A DNA stretch of 64,000 nt from Flavobacterium sp. KACC 22761. Its GTDB lineage: Bacteria; Bacteroidota; Bacteroidia; Flavobacteriales; Flavobacteriaceae. Shown piece by piece: positions 53,199 through 61,153 of this stretch. The stretch lies in the NCBI RefSeq assembly GCF_034058155.1, contig NZ_CP139148.1, positions 3,658,001-3,722,000 of the forward strand, read 5' to 3'. Each line of letters starts with the position of its first letter. The stretch's first letter is position 1. The notes under the pieces are model-generated. The model saw nothing but the letters and a program-made list of their open reading frames with translations, searched no databases and had not been told where the DNA came from. Made by a program: the position numbers and the translations under genes.

Positions 53199-54788
53199 CT
53201 AAAACAAACTAAAACTGTTATTTACATTTATTTCTTTTAAGAATATTTCATCATGCGAAACAACAATCAAAGTACCTTGATATTCATTCAAAGCAGCAGT
53301 CAGAATTTCGATATTTTGCAAATCCAAATTGTTTGTCGGTTCATCTAAAATGATTAAATCTGGAGCCTGATTTGTGATTGTCAATCCGCAGAGCATTAAA
53401 CGCATTCTTTCGCCTCCACTTAAAAACTGGCAAGGTTTGTCCCAATCTGATTTGCCGAAAAGAAAACGATTCAATCGCATTTTAATATCATGTTCTTCTA
53501 AACCTGAAGCATTGCTTTGTTGCGCCTGTTCATAAACCGTTAGTGCGTTATTGATTAAGGAATAATCTTGGTCAATGTAAACGCTGTGACAATCTGCAAT
53601 TTTAAGAGTTCCTGATTTTGGTTGCAATTCTCTTAAAATTAGCTTAATCAGCGTGGTCTTGCCAGATCCGTTATTTCCTTTTAGCGCCATTCTTTCGCCT
53701 GAAAGAATCTGAAAATTCAAATCGGTTTTCCAAATATTTTCTTCGTTATAACTATAATTCAACGATGTTGCATCAACCATTATTTTTCCTTTATGCAAAC
53801 GCGAATTATCAAGCCCGAATTTCATTTTGTCCAAACTCGAAACGTTTTCACGTAGTTCGCGCAATTCTTGTGAAATACCGCCTATTTTCTCTTCATGAAC
53901 GCTTTTAGTTTTCGAAGTGCTGTTTTCGGCTTTATTCTTTAGCGTATTCATCATAATGCGGGCAACTCCGGCTTTTTCTTGTTTCTTTTTGCCTTTTGCA
54001 TCTGATTTTTGTTGTCTTTCGATTGTTTCTCGCTGTTTTTCTTTGGCTTTTTGAAGTGCTTTTTCTTTCGAATGAATATCAAGTGCTAAAGCATTCTTTT
54101 CGATATTTTTTTGTTCCAAATAAAAATCATAATTCCCACCGTAGGTTTTAATTCCGTTTGATTTTAACTCACAGGTTGTATCAAGCAAATTCAGCAGTTT
54201 TCTGTCGTGACTTACAATTAGCATCGTTGTTGTTGAATTTTTTATGAATTGATACAGCAAATTTCTGCCTTCAACGTCAAGATGATTGCTGGGTTCGTCC
54301 AATAAAATAAGTTTTGGCTGATGAATCATAATTCCCGCAAGAAATACTTTTGTTTTCTGGCCTCCGCTTAAAAATTGCATTTTCTGGTTCAAATCCAAAT
54401 TATTCAAATGCCAATATTTTAACGCTTCATTGCAACGATCTTCAATGGTCCAGTCGTCGTTTAGCAGATTCAAATTGGTTTCGCTGACATTTCCTTCAAG
54501 AATTTCGCGGAAAGCGGTCAGTTTTTGACCAATTTGTAAGGCTTCGGCAATCGTTAAATGATTGTATTGGCCGAAGATTTGCGGAATATAATAAGGTTCA
54601 GTATCAATTTCGATTGTTCCGCTTGACGGAAATAATTCTTTTGCAATAATTTTAAGCAAAGTTGATTTTCCAGCACCGTTATGTCCTGTTAAGGCGATTT
54701 TATTGCCTGTATTTACTGTTAAACTGATTGCGTCGAACAGCAATTCTGTATTAGAATGTGTATATGAAATGTTTTGCAGAATGATCAT
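53199..54788 (-). CDS. ABC-F family ATPase (ribosome-associated)
   Basis: 529 residues from the ATG at 54788; an in-frame start 39 bp upstream adds unlike sequence. Two ABC domains: the first has GHNGAGKSTLLK, LSGGQKTKVFLAG and LILLDEPSNHLD; the second has GNNGSGKTTLIK, LSGGERMRLML and LIILDEPTNNLD. They are joined by a Lys/Glu-rich linker (about 235-315, with QKAKEKQRETIERQQ) that in ABC-F proteins reaches into the ribosome. There is no membrane domain. Members either protect ribosomes from antibiotics or rescue stalled ones; which applies here is not clear. Confidence 0.92.
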   Translation of the reverse strand: MIILQNISYTHSNTELLFDAISLTVNTGNKIALTGHNGAGKSTLLKIIAKELFPSSGTIEIDTEPYYIPQIFGQYNHLTIAEALQIGQKLTAFREILEGNVSETNLNLLNDDWTIEDRCNEALKYWHLNNLDLNQKMQFLSGGQKTKVFLAGIMIHQPKLILLDEPSNHLDVEGRNLLYQFIKNSTTTMLIVSHDRKLLNLLDTTCELKSNGIKTYGGNYDFYLEQKNIEKNALALDIHSKEKALQKAKEKQRETIERQQKSDAKGKKKQEKAGVARIMMNTLKNKAENSTSKTKSVHEEKIGGISQELRELRENVSSLDKMKFGLDNSRLHKGKIMVDATSLNYSYNEENIWKTDLNFQILSGERMALKGNNGSGKTTLIKLILRELQPKSGTLKIADCHSVYIDQDYSLINNALTVYEQAQQSNASGLEEHDIKMRLNRFLFGKSDWDKPCQFLSGGERMRLMLCGLTITNQAPDLIILDEPTNNLDLQNIEILTAALNEYQGTLIVVSHDEIFLKEINVNNSFSLF

Positions 54789-54934
54789 AATCTCTTTCTT
54801 AAGCATTAATAAATCAGCAAAAACCAAGTCTGGCTTGCTGTCTCTATATCTGAAAGAAATTATTTATTCACATGTACGGAAGTGGTTTATTTGAAAGTGC
54901 AAAGATAATAAATGTTTTAAAAACTCATAACAAA

Positions 54935-54972
54935 ACAAAAAGCGTCAGAGAAGTTCTTAGACGCTTTTTGTA
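54935..54972 (-). terminator. Terminator of the DoxX gene
   Basis: Minus-strand stem AAAAAGCGTC / GACGCTTTTT followed by GTTTTG, 27 bp after the DoxX stop. Confidence 0.88.
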
Positions 54973-54998
54973 TTTTGTGACCTTAAAAAGCTTTAAAA

Positions 54999-55397
54999 TT
55001 AGCCTACAATCGCATTTTTAGAATAATTAGCTGCATATAATTCTCTAAACATGGCGTAAGTTACACTCACCATGGCAAAAGCAATAATAGCATCGATTGT
55101 CGAAGGAAATTCCAATACCGCTAATTTTGAAAAGAAAGCAAAAGTGATGTCAAAGAAAATTCCGGCAAAGACCCATTCTTTCAATCGTAATAATTTATTT
55201 GGAATTAATAATGTGATTACTCCAGCGACTTTAAACACACCAAGAATGTAAATAAAATGTGCTGGATAGCCCAATTGTTGTGTGATTCCCCAAACAATTG
55301 GATTTGAAGTTAATTCAAAAAATCCGCTGGCGCCAAACCATAAAGAAGTTAAAATGATTCCTGTCCAATAAATAATTTTTGTTGTTTTTGTGTTCAT
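54999..55397 (-). CDS. DoxX-like family membrane protein
   Basis: 132 residues with four hydrophobic segments (about 8-24, 42-62, 71-90 and 95-115). The pattern IIYWTGIILTSLWFGASGFFE and LGYPAHFIYILGVFKVAGVI marks the DoxX_2-type subfamily, different from the DoxX gene at 21152. Its upstream region carries the 21-bp-period direct repeat shared with the cupin and hydrolase promoters, so it is a likely member of the same regulon. It is divergent from the Crp/Fnr gene. Confidence 0.9.
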   Translation of the reverse strand: MNTKTTKIIYWTGIILTSLWFGASGFFELTSNPIVWGITQQLGYPAHFIYILGVFKVAGVITLLIPNKLLRLKEWVFAGIFFDITFAFFSKLAVLEFPSTIDAIIAFAMVSVTYAMFRELYAANYSKNAIVG

Positions 55398-55426
55398 GAT
55401 TTTAATTTTTAAGTTGTTAAACAGGA

Positions 55427-55501
55427 CAAAATTGCGTCAGAACCAAGAGAAAACATATCGGTTTTTGGGCGAAACGGACAAAATGATTTCTGAAATAGAC
55501 A
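55427..55501 (-). promoter_or_regulatory. Direct-repeat activator site and -7 box of the DoxX gene
   Basis: On the minus strand TGTCTATTTCAG starts at 55501 and TGTCCGTTTCGCC at 55480, 21 bp apart. CAATTTTG (TAnnTTTG with one mismatch) starts at 55434, 46 bp after the second half-site. Both distances equal those at the two other promoters. Confidence 0.68.
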
Positions 55502-55559
55502 ATCCTAAAGTTGATCTGATTTCATAACTTTACAGAAGACTTTAAAACTGAAATTTATA

Positions 55560-56132
55560 ATGGAAGCCAAAGCCATTTTGCAACAACATATTACCAAAAC
55601 TGCTGTATTGACAGATGATGAGTTTGATTATTTCTATTCGCATTTCAAACCTTTGTCTTTTAAAAAAGGCCAAACCATTATCAGTTCAGGCGATAAAGTA
55701 AACTGCGAATATTTTGTGATTTCAGGTTGTTTGAAGTCTTTTTTCATTAATGATGAAATCAAAATGTACATTCTTCAATTTGCAATGCCAACTTGGTGGG
55801 CATCAGATTATAGTGCGCTATACAATCAAACCGAAGCAACCATCAATGTAGATTGCATAACTGATGCCGAAGTGCTTTGCCTTTCAAACGAAGACCGAGA
55901 AAAGCTTTGCAAAGAGTTTCATCAAATCGAGCATTTCTTCCGCTGGCGAACGAACAAAGGATATATTGCTTCTCAAAAAAGACTTTTATCATTTATGAAC
56001 AATAATGTCAAAGTGCGTTATGAAGAGCTTTTGGCGTTATATCCGCAATTGTATAATCTTGTTCCTAAACATTTGATTGCGGCTTATTTAGGAGTTTCCA
56101 GAGAAACATTGAGCAGGCTTTATAATTCGTAA
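55560..56132 (+). CDS. Crp/Fnr family transcriptional regulator
   Basis: 190 residues. The cupin-like sensory barrel covers about 25-115 (SFKKGQTIISSGDKVNCEYFVISG) and lacks the full cyclic-nucleotide-binding R-x-A-x-V motif, so cAMP is unlikely to be the ligand. The DNA-binding part has VPKHLIAAYLGVSRETLSRLY (about 168-188), with the recognition helix E-T-L-S-R. Four Cys (C46, C54, C93 and others) are present but no FNR-type cluster. A CRP-like palindrome stands before the downstream YceI operon. Confidence 0.92.
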   Translation: MEAKAILQQHITKTAVLTDDEFDYFYSHFKPLSFKKGQTIISSGDKVNCEYFVISGCLKSFFINDEIKMYILQFAMPTWWASDYSALYNQTEATINVDCITDAEVLCLSNEDREKLCKEFHQIEHFFRWRTNKGYIASQKRLLSFMNNNVKVRYEELLALYPQLYNLVPKHLIAAYLGVSRETLSRLYNS

Positions 56133-56181
56133 TTCTTTTTGAGATTTTGCGGATTAAACGGATTTATTAAAATTCCAAATC

Positions 56182-56279
56182 AAACATAGCCTGTGGTTTA
56201 AACCACAGGGATTTAGATTAGGTCAATGTATTGTGTTTCATAGCTTGCGTTCCAACGGTTGAAACCGTTGGCTATGTTT
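56182..56279. repeat. 98-bp compound palindrome (AAACATAGCC / GGCTATGTTT)
   Basis: Outer arms AAACATAGCC and GGCTATGTTT enclose two separate hairpins, CTGTGGTTTAAACCACAG (56191-56208) and CCAACGGTTGAAACCGTTGG (56252-56271). It lies between the Crp/Fnr gene and the YceI operon and is followed by a CTTAG tract (56301-56333). Confidence 0.85.
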
Positions 56280-56347
56280 AATTAACTATCGACATAAAAA
56301 CTTAGCACCTTAGAATCTTAGTCCCTTAGAACCTCAAAAAAAAAGAA

Positions 56348-56363
56348 TGTGATGTAGGTCACG
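56348..56363. promoter_or_regulatory. CRP-like site TGTGATGTAGGTCACG before the YceI operon
   Basis: TGTGA-N6-TCAC resembles the Escherichia coli CRP consensus TGTGA-N6-TCACA. A -7-like TTCCTTTG lies at 56386-56393, which puts the site centre about 40-45 bp before the likely transcription start, a class II activator position. The Crp/Fnr gene just upstream is the obvious candidate to bind it. Confidence 0.5.
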
Positions 56364-56428
56364 TAACCCATTTCCATAGTCGTCGTTCCTTTGTACTGTA
56401 ATTTTAAATACACTTAAATACAATCACA

Positions 56429-56983
56429 ATGGAAACAACAAATTATAAAATCGTAAGCTCAAACAGCAACGTAGAATGGACTGGAAGAAAAGTAACTGGT
56501 GCACATAATGGTACAATTGGTATCAAAGAAGGTAGTTTCATCTTACAAGATGGAAAAGTAAAAGGCGGGAAAGTTGTAATTGATACAACTTCTATTAAAA
56601 TTCTGGACGTAACAGATCCGGCAACAAACACACAATTTGGAGGTCACCTTGCCTCAGATGATTTTTTCTCAATCGAAAAATTTCCAACAGCAACTTTTGA
56701 TGTTCTTTCTGTAAAAGAGCTATCAGACACCACTTTTTATCTTGAAGGCAATCTTACCATAAAAGATATTACACACGTTGCAGGTTTTGAAGCAACGTTA
56801 GAAAACAATCGAAATGCAATTGCCCTTACAGGAAAAATGATTATTGATCGTACCAAATATGATATCAAATTCCGCTCAGGAAATTTCTTTGTCGATTTAG
56901 GCGATACATTAATTTACAATGACTTTGATCTTGATTTTAATATCACTGCCGAAGCCATTTTTTCAGAACAATCTAAAAACTAA
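56429..56983 (+). CDS. YceI family protein
   Basis: 184 residues without a signal peptide, so unlike E. coli YceI it should be cytoplasmic. The lipocalin-like YceI fold is clear: SNVEWTGRKVTGAHNGTIGI, KVVIDTTSIKILD, FGGHLASDDFFSIEKFPTATF and a closing ...DFDLDFNITAEA strand. Members bind isoprenoid chains such as polyprenyl quinones. First gene of a five-gene operon with gaps of 1-17 bp, downstream of the CRP-like site. Confidence 0.92.
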   Translation: METTNYKIVSSNSNVEWTGRKVTGAHNGTIGIKEGSFILQDGKVKGGKVVIDTTSIKILDVTDPATNTQFGGHLASDDFFSIEKFPTATFDVLSVKELSDTTFYLEGNLTIKDITHVAGFEATLENNRNAIALTGKMIIDRTKYDIKFRSGNFFVDLGDTLIYNDFDLDFNITAEAIFSEQSKN

Positions 56984-56987
56984 AGCC

Positions 56988-57206
56988 ATGCCTTACGTAA
57001 AATTAGAATTGACTCGCGAAGGTGTAACTCGTGAGCAAAAACAACAATTAATAAGCGGAATAACCAATTTGATTACCGAGGTTTTAAACAAAGATCCGCA
57101 TTTGACTCATATTGTAATTCAGGAAGTTGAGTTAGACGATTGGGGATACGCAGGAGAACAAGTATCAGTATTAAGAGAAAAAGGCATAACAGCCGATAAA
57201 AAATAA
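56988..57206 (+). CDS. 4-oxalocrotonate tautomerase family protein
   Basis: 72 residues from the ATG at 56988, 4 bp after the YceI stop. The start is decided by the family: Pro must be residue 2, and MPYVKLELTREGVTREQK gives the N-terminal catalytic Pro after Met removal. A longer frame overlapping yceI is spurious. It tautomerises enols and small keto acids; partners in the operon (SDR, nitronate monooxygenase) suggest breakdown of electrophilic small molecules. Confidence 0.92.
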   Translation: MPYVKLELTREGVTREQKQQLISGITNLITEVLNKDPHLTHIVIQEVELDDWGYAGEQVSVLREKGITADKK

Positions 57207-57211
57207 ATATC

Positions 57212-57946
57212 ATGAAAAAACAAACAATAATCGTTACCGGAGCAGCTTCTGGTATTGGAAAAGGAATCGCCAAATATTTTTTGGACAGAGGTGATAATGT
57301 TGTGATCAATTCAGTAACACCAGCGTCATTAGAAAGTGCTTTTAATGAATTTGGTGGAGGCGATAATTTGGCAATGTATGCTGGAGACATCAGCAACAAA
57401 CAAACAGGAGAACAATTAGTAAAAATTGCAATCGAAAAATTCGGTTCAGCAGATGTTTTGGTCAATAATGCCGGAATCTTTGAGAGCAAACCTTTTTTAG
57501 AAGTGGACGAAGCATATTTAGATAAATTTTTGACAACCAACTTAAAGGGAACTTATTTTACGACTCAGGCTGTGATTCCTCAAATGCTAGAACAAAAAGG
57601 TGGAGTTGTAATCAATATTGGAACACCGCTAGTAAATCACGGTTTGGGCGGATGGCCGGCTTCAGCACCAATCACAAGCAAAGGAGCAATTCATGCGCTT
57701 ACGATTCAATTGGCGGCCGAATTTGGAAAACAAAATATTCGTGTAAATACTGTCGCTCCCGGAGTAATCAGAACGCCAATGCATGGAGATAATGCTGATG
57801 CAACCGCTGGTTTGCATTTGCTAAGTCGAGTTGGAGAAATTGATGATGTTGCCGAAATGGTCTACACGGTTGCCAAAAGCAATTTCATTACCGGTTCAAT
57901 TATCAATGTTGATGGAGGAAAAGGAGCAGGGCACAACATAAATTAA
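57212..57946 (+). CDS. Short-chain dehydrogenase/reductase
   Basis: 244 residues. Cofactor loop VTGAASGIGKGIAKYF (7-22), NNAGIFESKPF near 86, and the closing INVDGGKGAGHN. At the usual Y-x-x-x-K position the sequence reads GGWPASAPITSKGAIHALT, in which the catalytic Tyr seems to be missing while Ser/Thr and Lys remain. The enzyme may therefore be altered or inactive as an oxidoreductase, or use another residue. Third gene of the YceI operon, 5 bp after the tautomerase. Confidence 0.88.
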   Translation: MKKQTIIVTGAASGIGKGIAKYFLDRGDNVVINSVTPASLESAFNEFGGGDNLAMYAGDISNKQTGEQLVKIAIEKFGSADVLVNNAGIFESKPFLEVDEAYLDKFLTTNLKGTYFTTQAVIPQMLEQKGGVVINIGTPLVNHGLGGWPASAPITSKGAIHALTIQLAAEFGKQNIRVNTVAPGVIRTPMHGDNADATAGLHLLSRVGEIDDVAEMVYTVAKSNFITGSIINVDGGKGAGHNIN

Positions 57947-57947
57947 A

Positions 57948-58397
57948 ATGAAAACTATTTTATTAACTGCTTTTATGCTCTGGACTTTTCAGGGCATAAA
58001 AGCTCAAAATACGATTAAAATGGAAAATCAAGCCGAAATTGCGGCGATAACAGATGCAGTTGAAAACTATTATTTTAAAGGAATTTACGAAGGAGATGTC
58101 ATGCTTTTAGGAAGTATTTTTTATCCGGGAAGTTTTGTTTTTGGGGATGTAAAAGGCCAGCCTTATTTTAAAACAGTGGATCTTTATTTGGATGGCGTAA
58201 AAAACAGACAAAGCCCAAAAGATTCAGGAAAATCATTTAAAGGTGAAATCTTGAATATAAAAGTCGTAAATTCAATCGCTGTTGCAGAACTAAATGTGAA
58301 AATGTACGATTTTAATTATCGTGATTTTTTGTCTTTCCATAAAATCAACGGAAAATGGCTTATTGTTAACAAAATGTTGACCGATTTAAGCGAATAA
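57948..58397 (+). CDS. NTF2-like / lumazine-binding-like small protein, exported
   Basis: 149 residues. A short signal peptide (about 1-19, MKTILLTAFMLWTFQGIKAQ) is predicted. The body is a cone-shaped NTF2-like fold: ITDAVENYYFKGIYEGDVMLL, DLYLDGVKNRQSP and FHKINGKWLIVNKML. Such proteins bind small ligands; the lumazine-binding label is from family similarity only. It starts 1 bp after the SDR stop, so it is translationally linked. Confidence 0.82.
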   Translation: MKTILLTAFMLWTFQGIKAQNTIKMENQAEIAAITDAVENYYFKGIYEGDVMLLGSIFYPGSFVFGDVKGQPYFKTVDLYLDGVKNRQSPKDSGKSFKGEILNIKVVNSIAVAELNVKMYDFNYRDFLSFHKINGKWLIVNKMLTDLSE

Positions 58398-58414
58398 TTT
58401 TAAATTTTAAAGTG

Positions 58415-59500
58415 ATGTGGTACAATACAAAAGCATCAGAAATATTAGGAATTCAATATCCAATTTTGCAAGGAGCTTTTGGAGGAAATCTTTCAACGCC
58501 TGAACTCACAGCAACAGTTTCAAATGCAGGAGGATTAGGCGGTTATGGAGCATATACTTTGAATCCGCAGGAAATTTATGAAGCAGACAAAGAGATAAAA
58601 GCCTTAACGGACAAACCTTATAATTTGAATCTTTGGGTTTCTGATTCCGATATGGATCCAAATGGAATCACAGATGAACAATACAATAAGGCAAAAGAAT
58701 TGTTCAAACCCTATTTTGACGAAGCTGGAATTCCTTTGCCAGAAAAACCAGCGCCATTTCAATCCCGATTTGAAAATCAGTTGCAAGTAGTTTTGGATAT
58801 TCGTCCCAAGGTTTTCAGTTTTATGTTTGGAACACTTTCTCCAGATATTTTGGAACAATGTAAAAAACTAGGAATTGTGACCGTTGGCGCCGCAACTACT
58901 TTAGACGAAGCTGTTTTTTTAGAAAATTCAGGAGTTGATATGATTATTGCCTCAGGATTTGAAGCAGGTGGGCACCGGCCTTCTTTTTTGGCTTCCGCCG
59001 AATCTTCTGTAACCGGAACTTTTGTTTTGTTGCAATTAATTAGAGAAAAAGTGAAAGTTCCCGTTATTGCAGCTGGCGGAATAGCAAACGGAAAAGGAAT
59101 TGCCGCGGCGTTGGCTTTAGGGGCGAGTGCGGCTCAAATTGGAACCGCATTTTTAGCTACCGAAGAATCAAACGCATTGCCAATTCACAGAGAAATGCTT
59201 TTTTCAGAAGCATCAAAATATACGACTTTATCACGTGCTTTTACTGGAAGGCTAGGGCGTGGCATCACGAGCCGAATCGCAAAAGAGATCATGGGAAAAG
59301 AAGCAGCTGTTCTTCCATTTCCTTTACAGACTACTTTTATGTCCCATTTAAGAAAAGCGGCTTTAGAACAGCAAAAATTGGATATGATACTTTTTTGGGG
59401 CGGACAAATTTCGCCAATTCTAAAACATAGAAGGGCAGGAGAATTGATGCATTCTTTGGTTGAAGAAACAACGGCATATTTTGCGGAATTGAAAAAATAG
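58415..59500 (+). CDS. Nitronate monooxygenase (NPD-like flavoprotein)
   Basis: 361 residues from the ATG at 58415; a GTG directly before it is in frame but less likely. TIM-barrel FMN protein: YPILQGAFGGNLSTPELTATVS at the start, IASGFEAGGHRPS near 190 with a conserved Gly-rich loop, and AAGGIANGKGIAAALALGASAAQIGTAF near 220-247 for phosphate binding. It oxidises nitroalkane anions or related toxins such as propionate 3-nitronate. Last gene of the YceI operon, followed by a terminator. Confidence 0.93.
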   Translation: MWYNTKASEILGIQYPILQGAFGGNLSTPELTATVSNAGGLGGYGAYTLNPQEIYEADKEIKALTDKPYNLNLWVSDSDMDPNGITDEQYNKAKELFKPYFDEAGIPLPEKPAPFQSRFENQLQVVLDIRPKVFSFMFGTLSPDILEQCKKLGIVTVGAATTLDEAVFLENSGVDMIIASGFEAGGHRPSFLASAESSVTGTFVLLQLIREKVKVPVIAAGGIANGKGIAAALALGASAAQIGTAFLATEESNALPIHREMLFSEASKYTTLSRAFTGRLGRGITSRIAKEIMGKEAAVLPFPLQTTFMSHLRKAALEQQKLDMILFWGGQISPILKHRRAGELMHSLVEETTAYFAELKK

Positions 59501-59533
59501 TAGTTTAATAAAGCTATTTCTTAGGATAAACGG

Positions 59534-59564
59534 AACTCATTTCAATACTGAAATGAGTTTTTTT
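59534..59564 (+). terminator. Terminator of the YceI operon
   Basis: Perfect 11-bp stem AACTCATTTCA / TGAAATGAGTT with a 4-base loop and a T run. Confidence 0.93.
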
Positions 59565-59680
59565 ATGAGAATTTCTAAATTTTAATCTTAAAAATTAAAT
59601 ACGAAATTGCTTTTAAAATGTTGTTTTTAAGGTGATTATTGCAGTGTTTAGAAAAAAAATCAAAAAAAGCAATTTTAAAC

Positions 59681-59712
59681 TTGACTAATTCGGTAGAATT
59701 AATATATATTTG
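59681..59712 (+). promoter_or_regulatory. Promoter of the SAM-riboswitch transcript
   Basis: TTG at 59681-59683, 21 bp, then TATATTTG at 59705-59712. It matches the Flavobacterium consensus and lies about 25 bp before the riboswitch. Confidence 0.75.
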
Positions 59713-59736
59713 TAATGCAGAATATTTCTGTAATGA

Positions 59737-59838
59737 TACTTATCCAGAAAGACTGAGGGAGAGGCCCAATGAAGTCTTAGCAACCTGTTGCCAAACAAGG
59801 TGCTAATTCCTTCCCGCTTGGCGGGACAGATAAGAAAG
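59737..59838 (+). ncRNA. SAM-I (S-box) riboswitch
   Basis: The conserved S-box core is readable: CTTATCCAGAAAGACTGAGG opens P1 and the internal loop, GGCCC(AATGAAGTCTTAGCAACC) continues P2/P3, AAGGTGCTAATTCC forms the pseudoknot and P4 region, and AGATAAG closes P1 with CTTATC. S-box RNAs bind S-adenosylmethionine and reduce expression of methionine and sulfur genes when it is plentiful. No strong terminator follows directly, so the control platform may be translational or may involve the short ORF at 59893. It fits the sulfur-related genes downstream. Confidence 0.92.
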
Positions 59839-59892
59839 ATTTCTAAAAAAAATCTGAATGAGATCATCAGTATTTAAAATTTATTAAAAAAA

Positions 59893-59985
59893 ATGAAAAC
59901 AATTCTATTACACGCCGATTCTGATCGTTTCAATTTGTTCTTCCAAGAAAATAATATTGAAGTTTTCCGAATGCGAAGATCTTAG
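59893..59985 (+). CDS. 30-residue ORF between the SAM riboswitch and the thioredoxin gene
   Basis: ATG at 59893 to TAG at 59983-59985. The peptide starts MKTILLHADSDRFNLFFQEN and ends in a basic RMRRS. It is the first ORF after the riboswitch. A weak hairpin (TGCCAAGTC / GATTGGCA, 60013-60035) follows before the next gene. It could be a leader peptide or a small protein whose translation the riboswitch controls; I know of no family. It may also be a chance ORF. Confidence 0.45.
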   Translation: MKTILLHADSDRFNLFFQENNIEVFRMRRS

Positions 59986-60112
59986 ATTTTCATTTCTCTT
60001 TTAAAACAAGGTTTGCCAAGTCTTGCGAGATTGGCACAGGAATTCTTTTGCTCAATTTAAAATCACAATTTAAAAATCATCATAAAATTTAATTACTAAA
60101 AATCAAAAACAA

Positions 60113-61111
60113 ATGAAAAAAATACTATTAGGTTTTGCTTTATTTTTTGGAGCCATCCAAATTCAGGCGCAAGAAAGCAATTTGCAGTTAAAAGGAACTG
60201 TTGTCGATACGGTTGCGCAATATGTTTATCTGCAAAAGTTTCACAACAAGATGTTTACCACAATCGATTCGGTAAAAGTGAAAGACGGAAATTTCAGTTT
60301 CAAAACAAAAGTAAAAACGCCGGAATTATATGGTTTGAGCGTAAACACTGGAGAGTCGCCGTTGTATGTTTTTCTTGAAAAGGGACCAATTACAGTTAAA
60401 TTAAGTCCGAAAAAGTACTATACGAATTCAGTTGTAGAAGGTTCTGCAACACAAGATTTGTTTGAAACGTATAAAAAGTCAAAAGATGTAGAAATCAGCA
60501 AATTCATTACAGAAAACCCAAAATCGATTGTTGCAGCTTATGTTTTGTATAGAAACTGGTCGTATCGATTGTCTCCGGAACAAATCACACAAAATATTGC
60601 ACTGTTGGATAAAAGCCTTCAAAATACCACTTACGTGAAAGAACTGAAAGATTTGGCGGTTGTATTAGACGGATTAGCAGTTGGAAAAAAAGCACCAGAT
60701 TTTACAGAGAAAGATACGGAAGGAAAGCCAGTTCGTTTTTCAGAAAACCTGAAAGGTTACACTTTAGTAGATTTTTGGGCTTCTTGGTGTGGGCCTTGCC
60801 GAAGAGAAAATCCAAATATTGTAGCGGCTTACAAAGAATTTCACGATAAGGGATTTAATATCATCGCTATTTCTTTGGATAAAAAGAAAGAAAACTGGAT
60901 CAAAGGAATTCAGGATGATAAGTTGACATGGACACATCTTTCGGATTTGCTTTTTTGGAACAGTGCAGTTGCAAAATTATACGGAGTAAGAGCAATTCCA
61001 GCCAATTATTTAGTGGATTCTAAAGGAATAATTGTCGCAAAAAACCTTCATGGAGAAGAGTTGCAATCTACTTTAAAATCGCTTTTAGATAAAAAAGTCA
61101 GCACTAATTAA
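60113..61111 (+). CDS. TlpA-like thiol-disulfide oxidoreductase (DUF4369 + thioredoxin)
   Basis: 332 residues. A signal peptide (1-20) is followed by a beta-rich DUF4369-type domain (about 22-115), a helical linker and a thioredoxin-like AhpC/TSA domain. The active site is FWASWCGPCRRENP with Cys226 and Cys229. It should act in the periplasm as a reductant or in disulfide exchange. It is the first large gene after the SAM riboswitch and lies 42 bp before the desulfurase-like gene. Confidence 0.92.
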   Translation: MKKILLGFALFFGAIQIQAQESNLQLKGTVVDTVAQYVYLQKFHNKMFTTIDSVKVKDGNFSFKTKVKTPELYGLSVNTGESPLYVFLEKGPITVKLSPKKYYTNSVVEGSATQDLFETYKKSKDVEISKFITENPKSIVAAYVLYRNWSYRLSPEQITQNIALLDKSLQNTTYVKELKDLAVVLDGLAVGKKAPDFTEKDTEGKPVRFSENLKGYTLVDFWASWCGPCRRENPNIVAAYKEFHDKGFNIIAISLDKKKENWIKGIQDDKLTWTHLSDLLFWNSAVAKLYGVRAIPANYLVDSKGIIVAKNLHGEELQSTLKSLLDKKVSTN

Positions 61112-61153
61112 TCAACTAATAATCCAATTTGTTAATTTAAAAATGATAGGGAA

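Noticed and set aside
59839..59892. Intrinsic terminator as the expression platform of the SAM riboswitch
   Set aside because: The only nearby hairpin (AGATTT / AAATCT) has a weak 6-bp AT stem and no T run, so a transcriptional platform is not supported directly after the aptamer.
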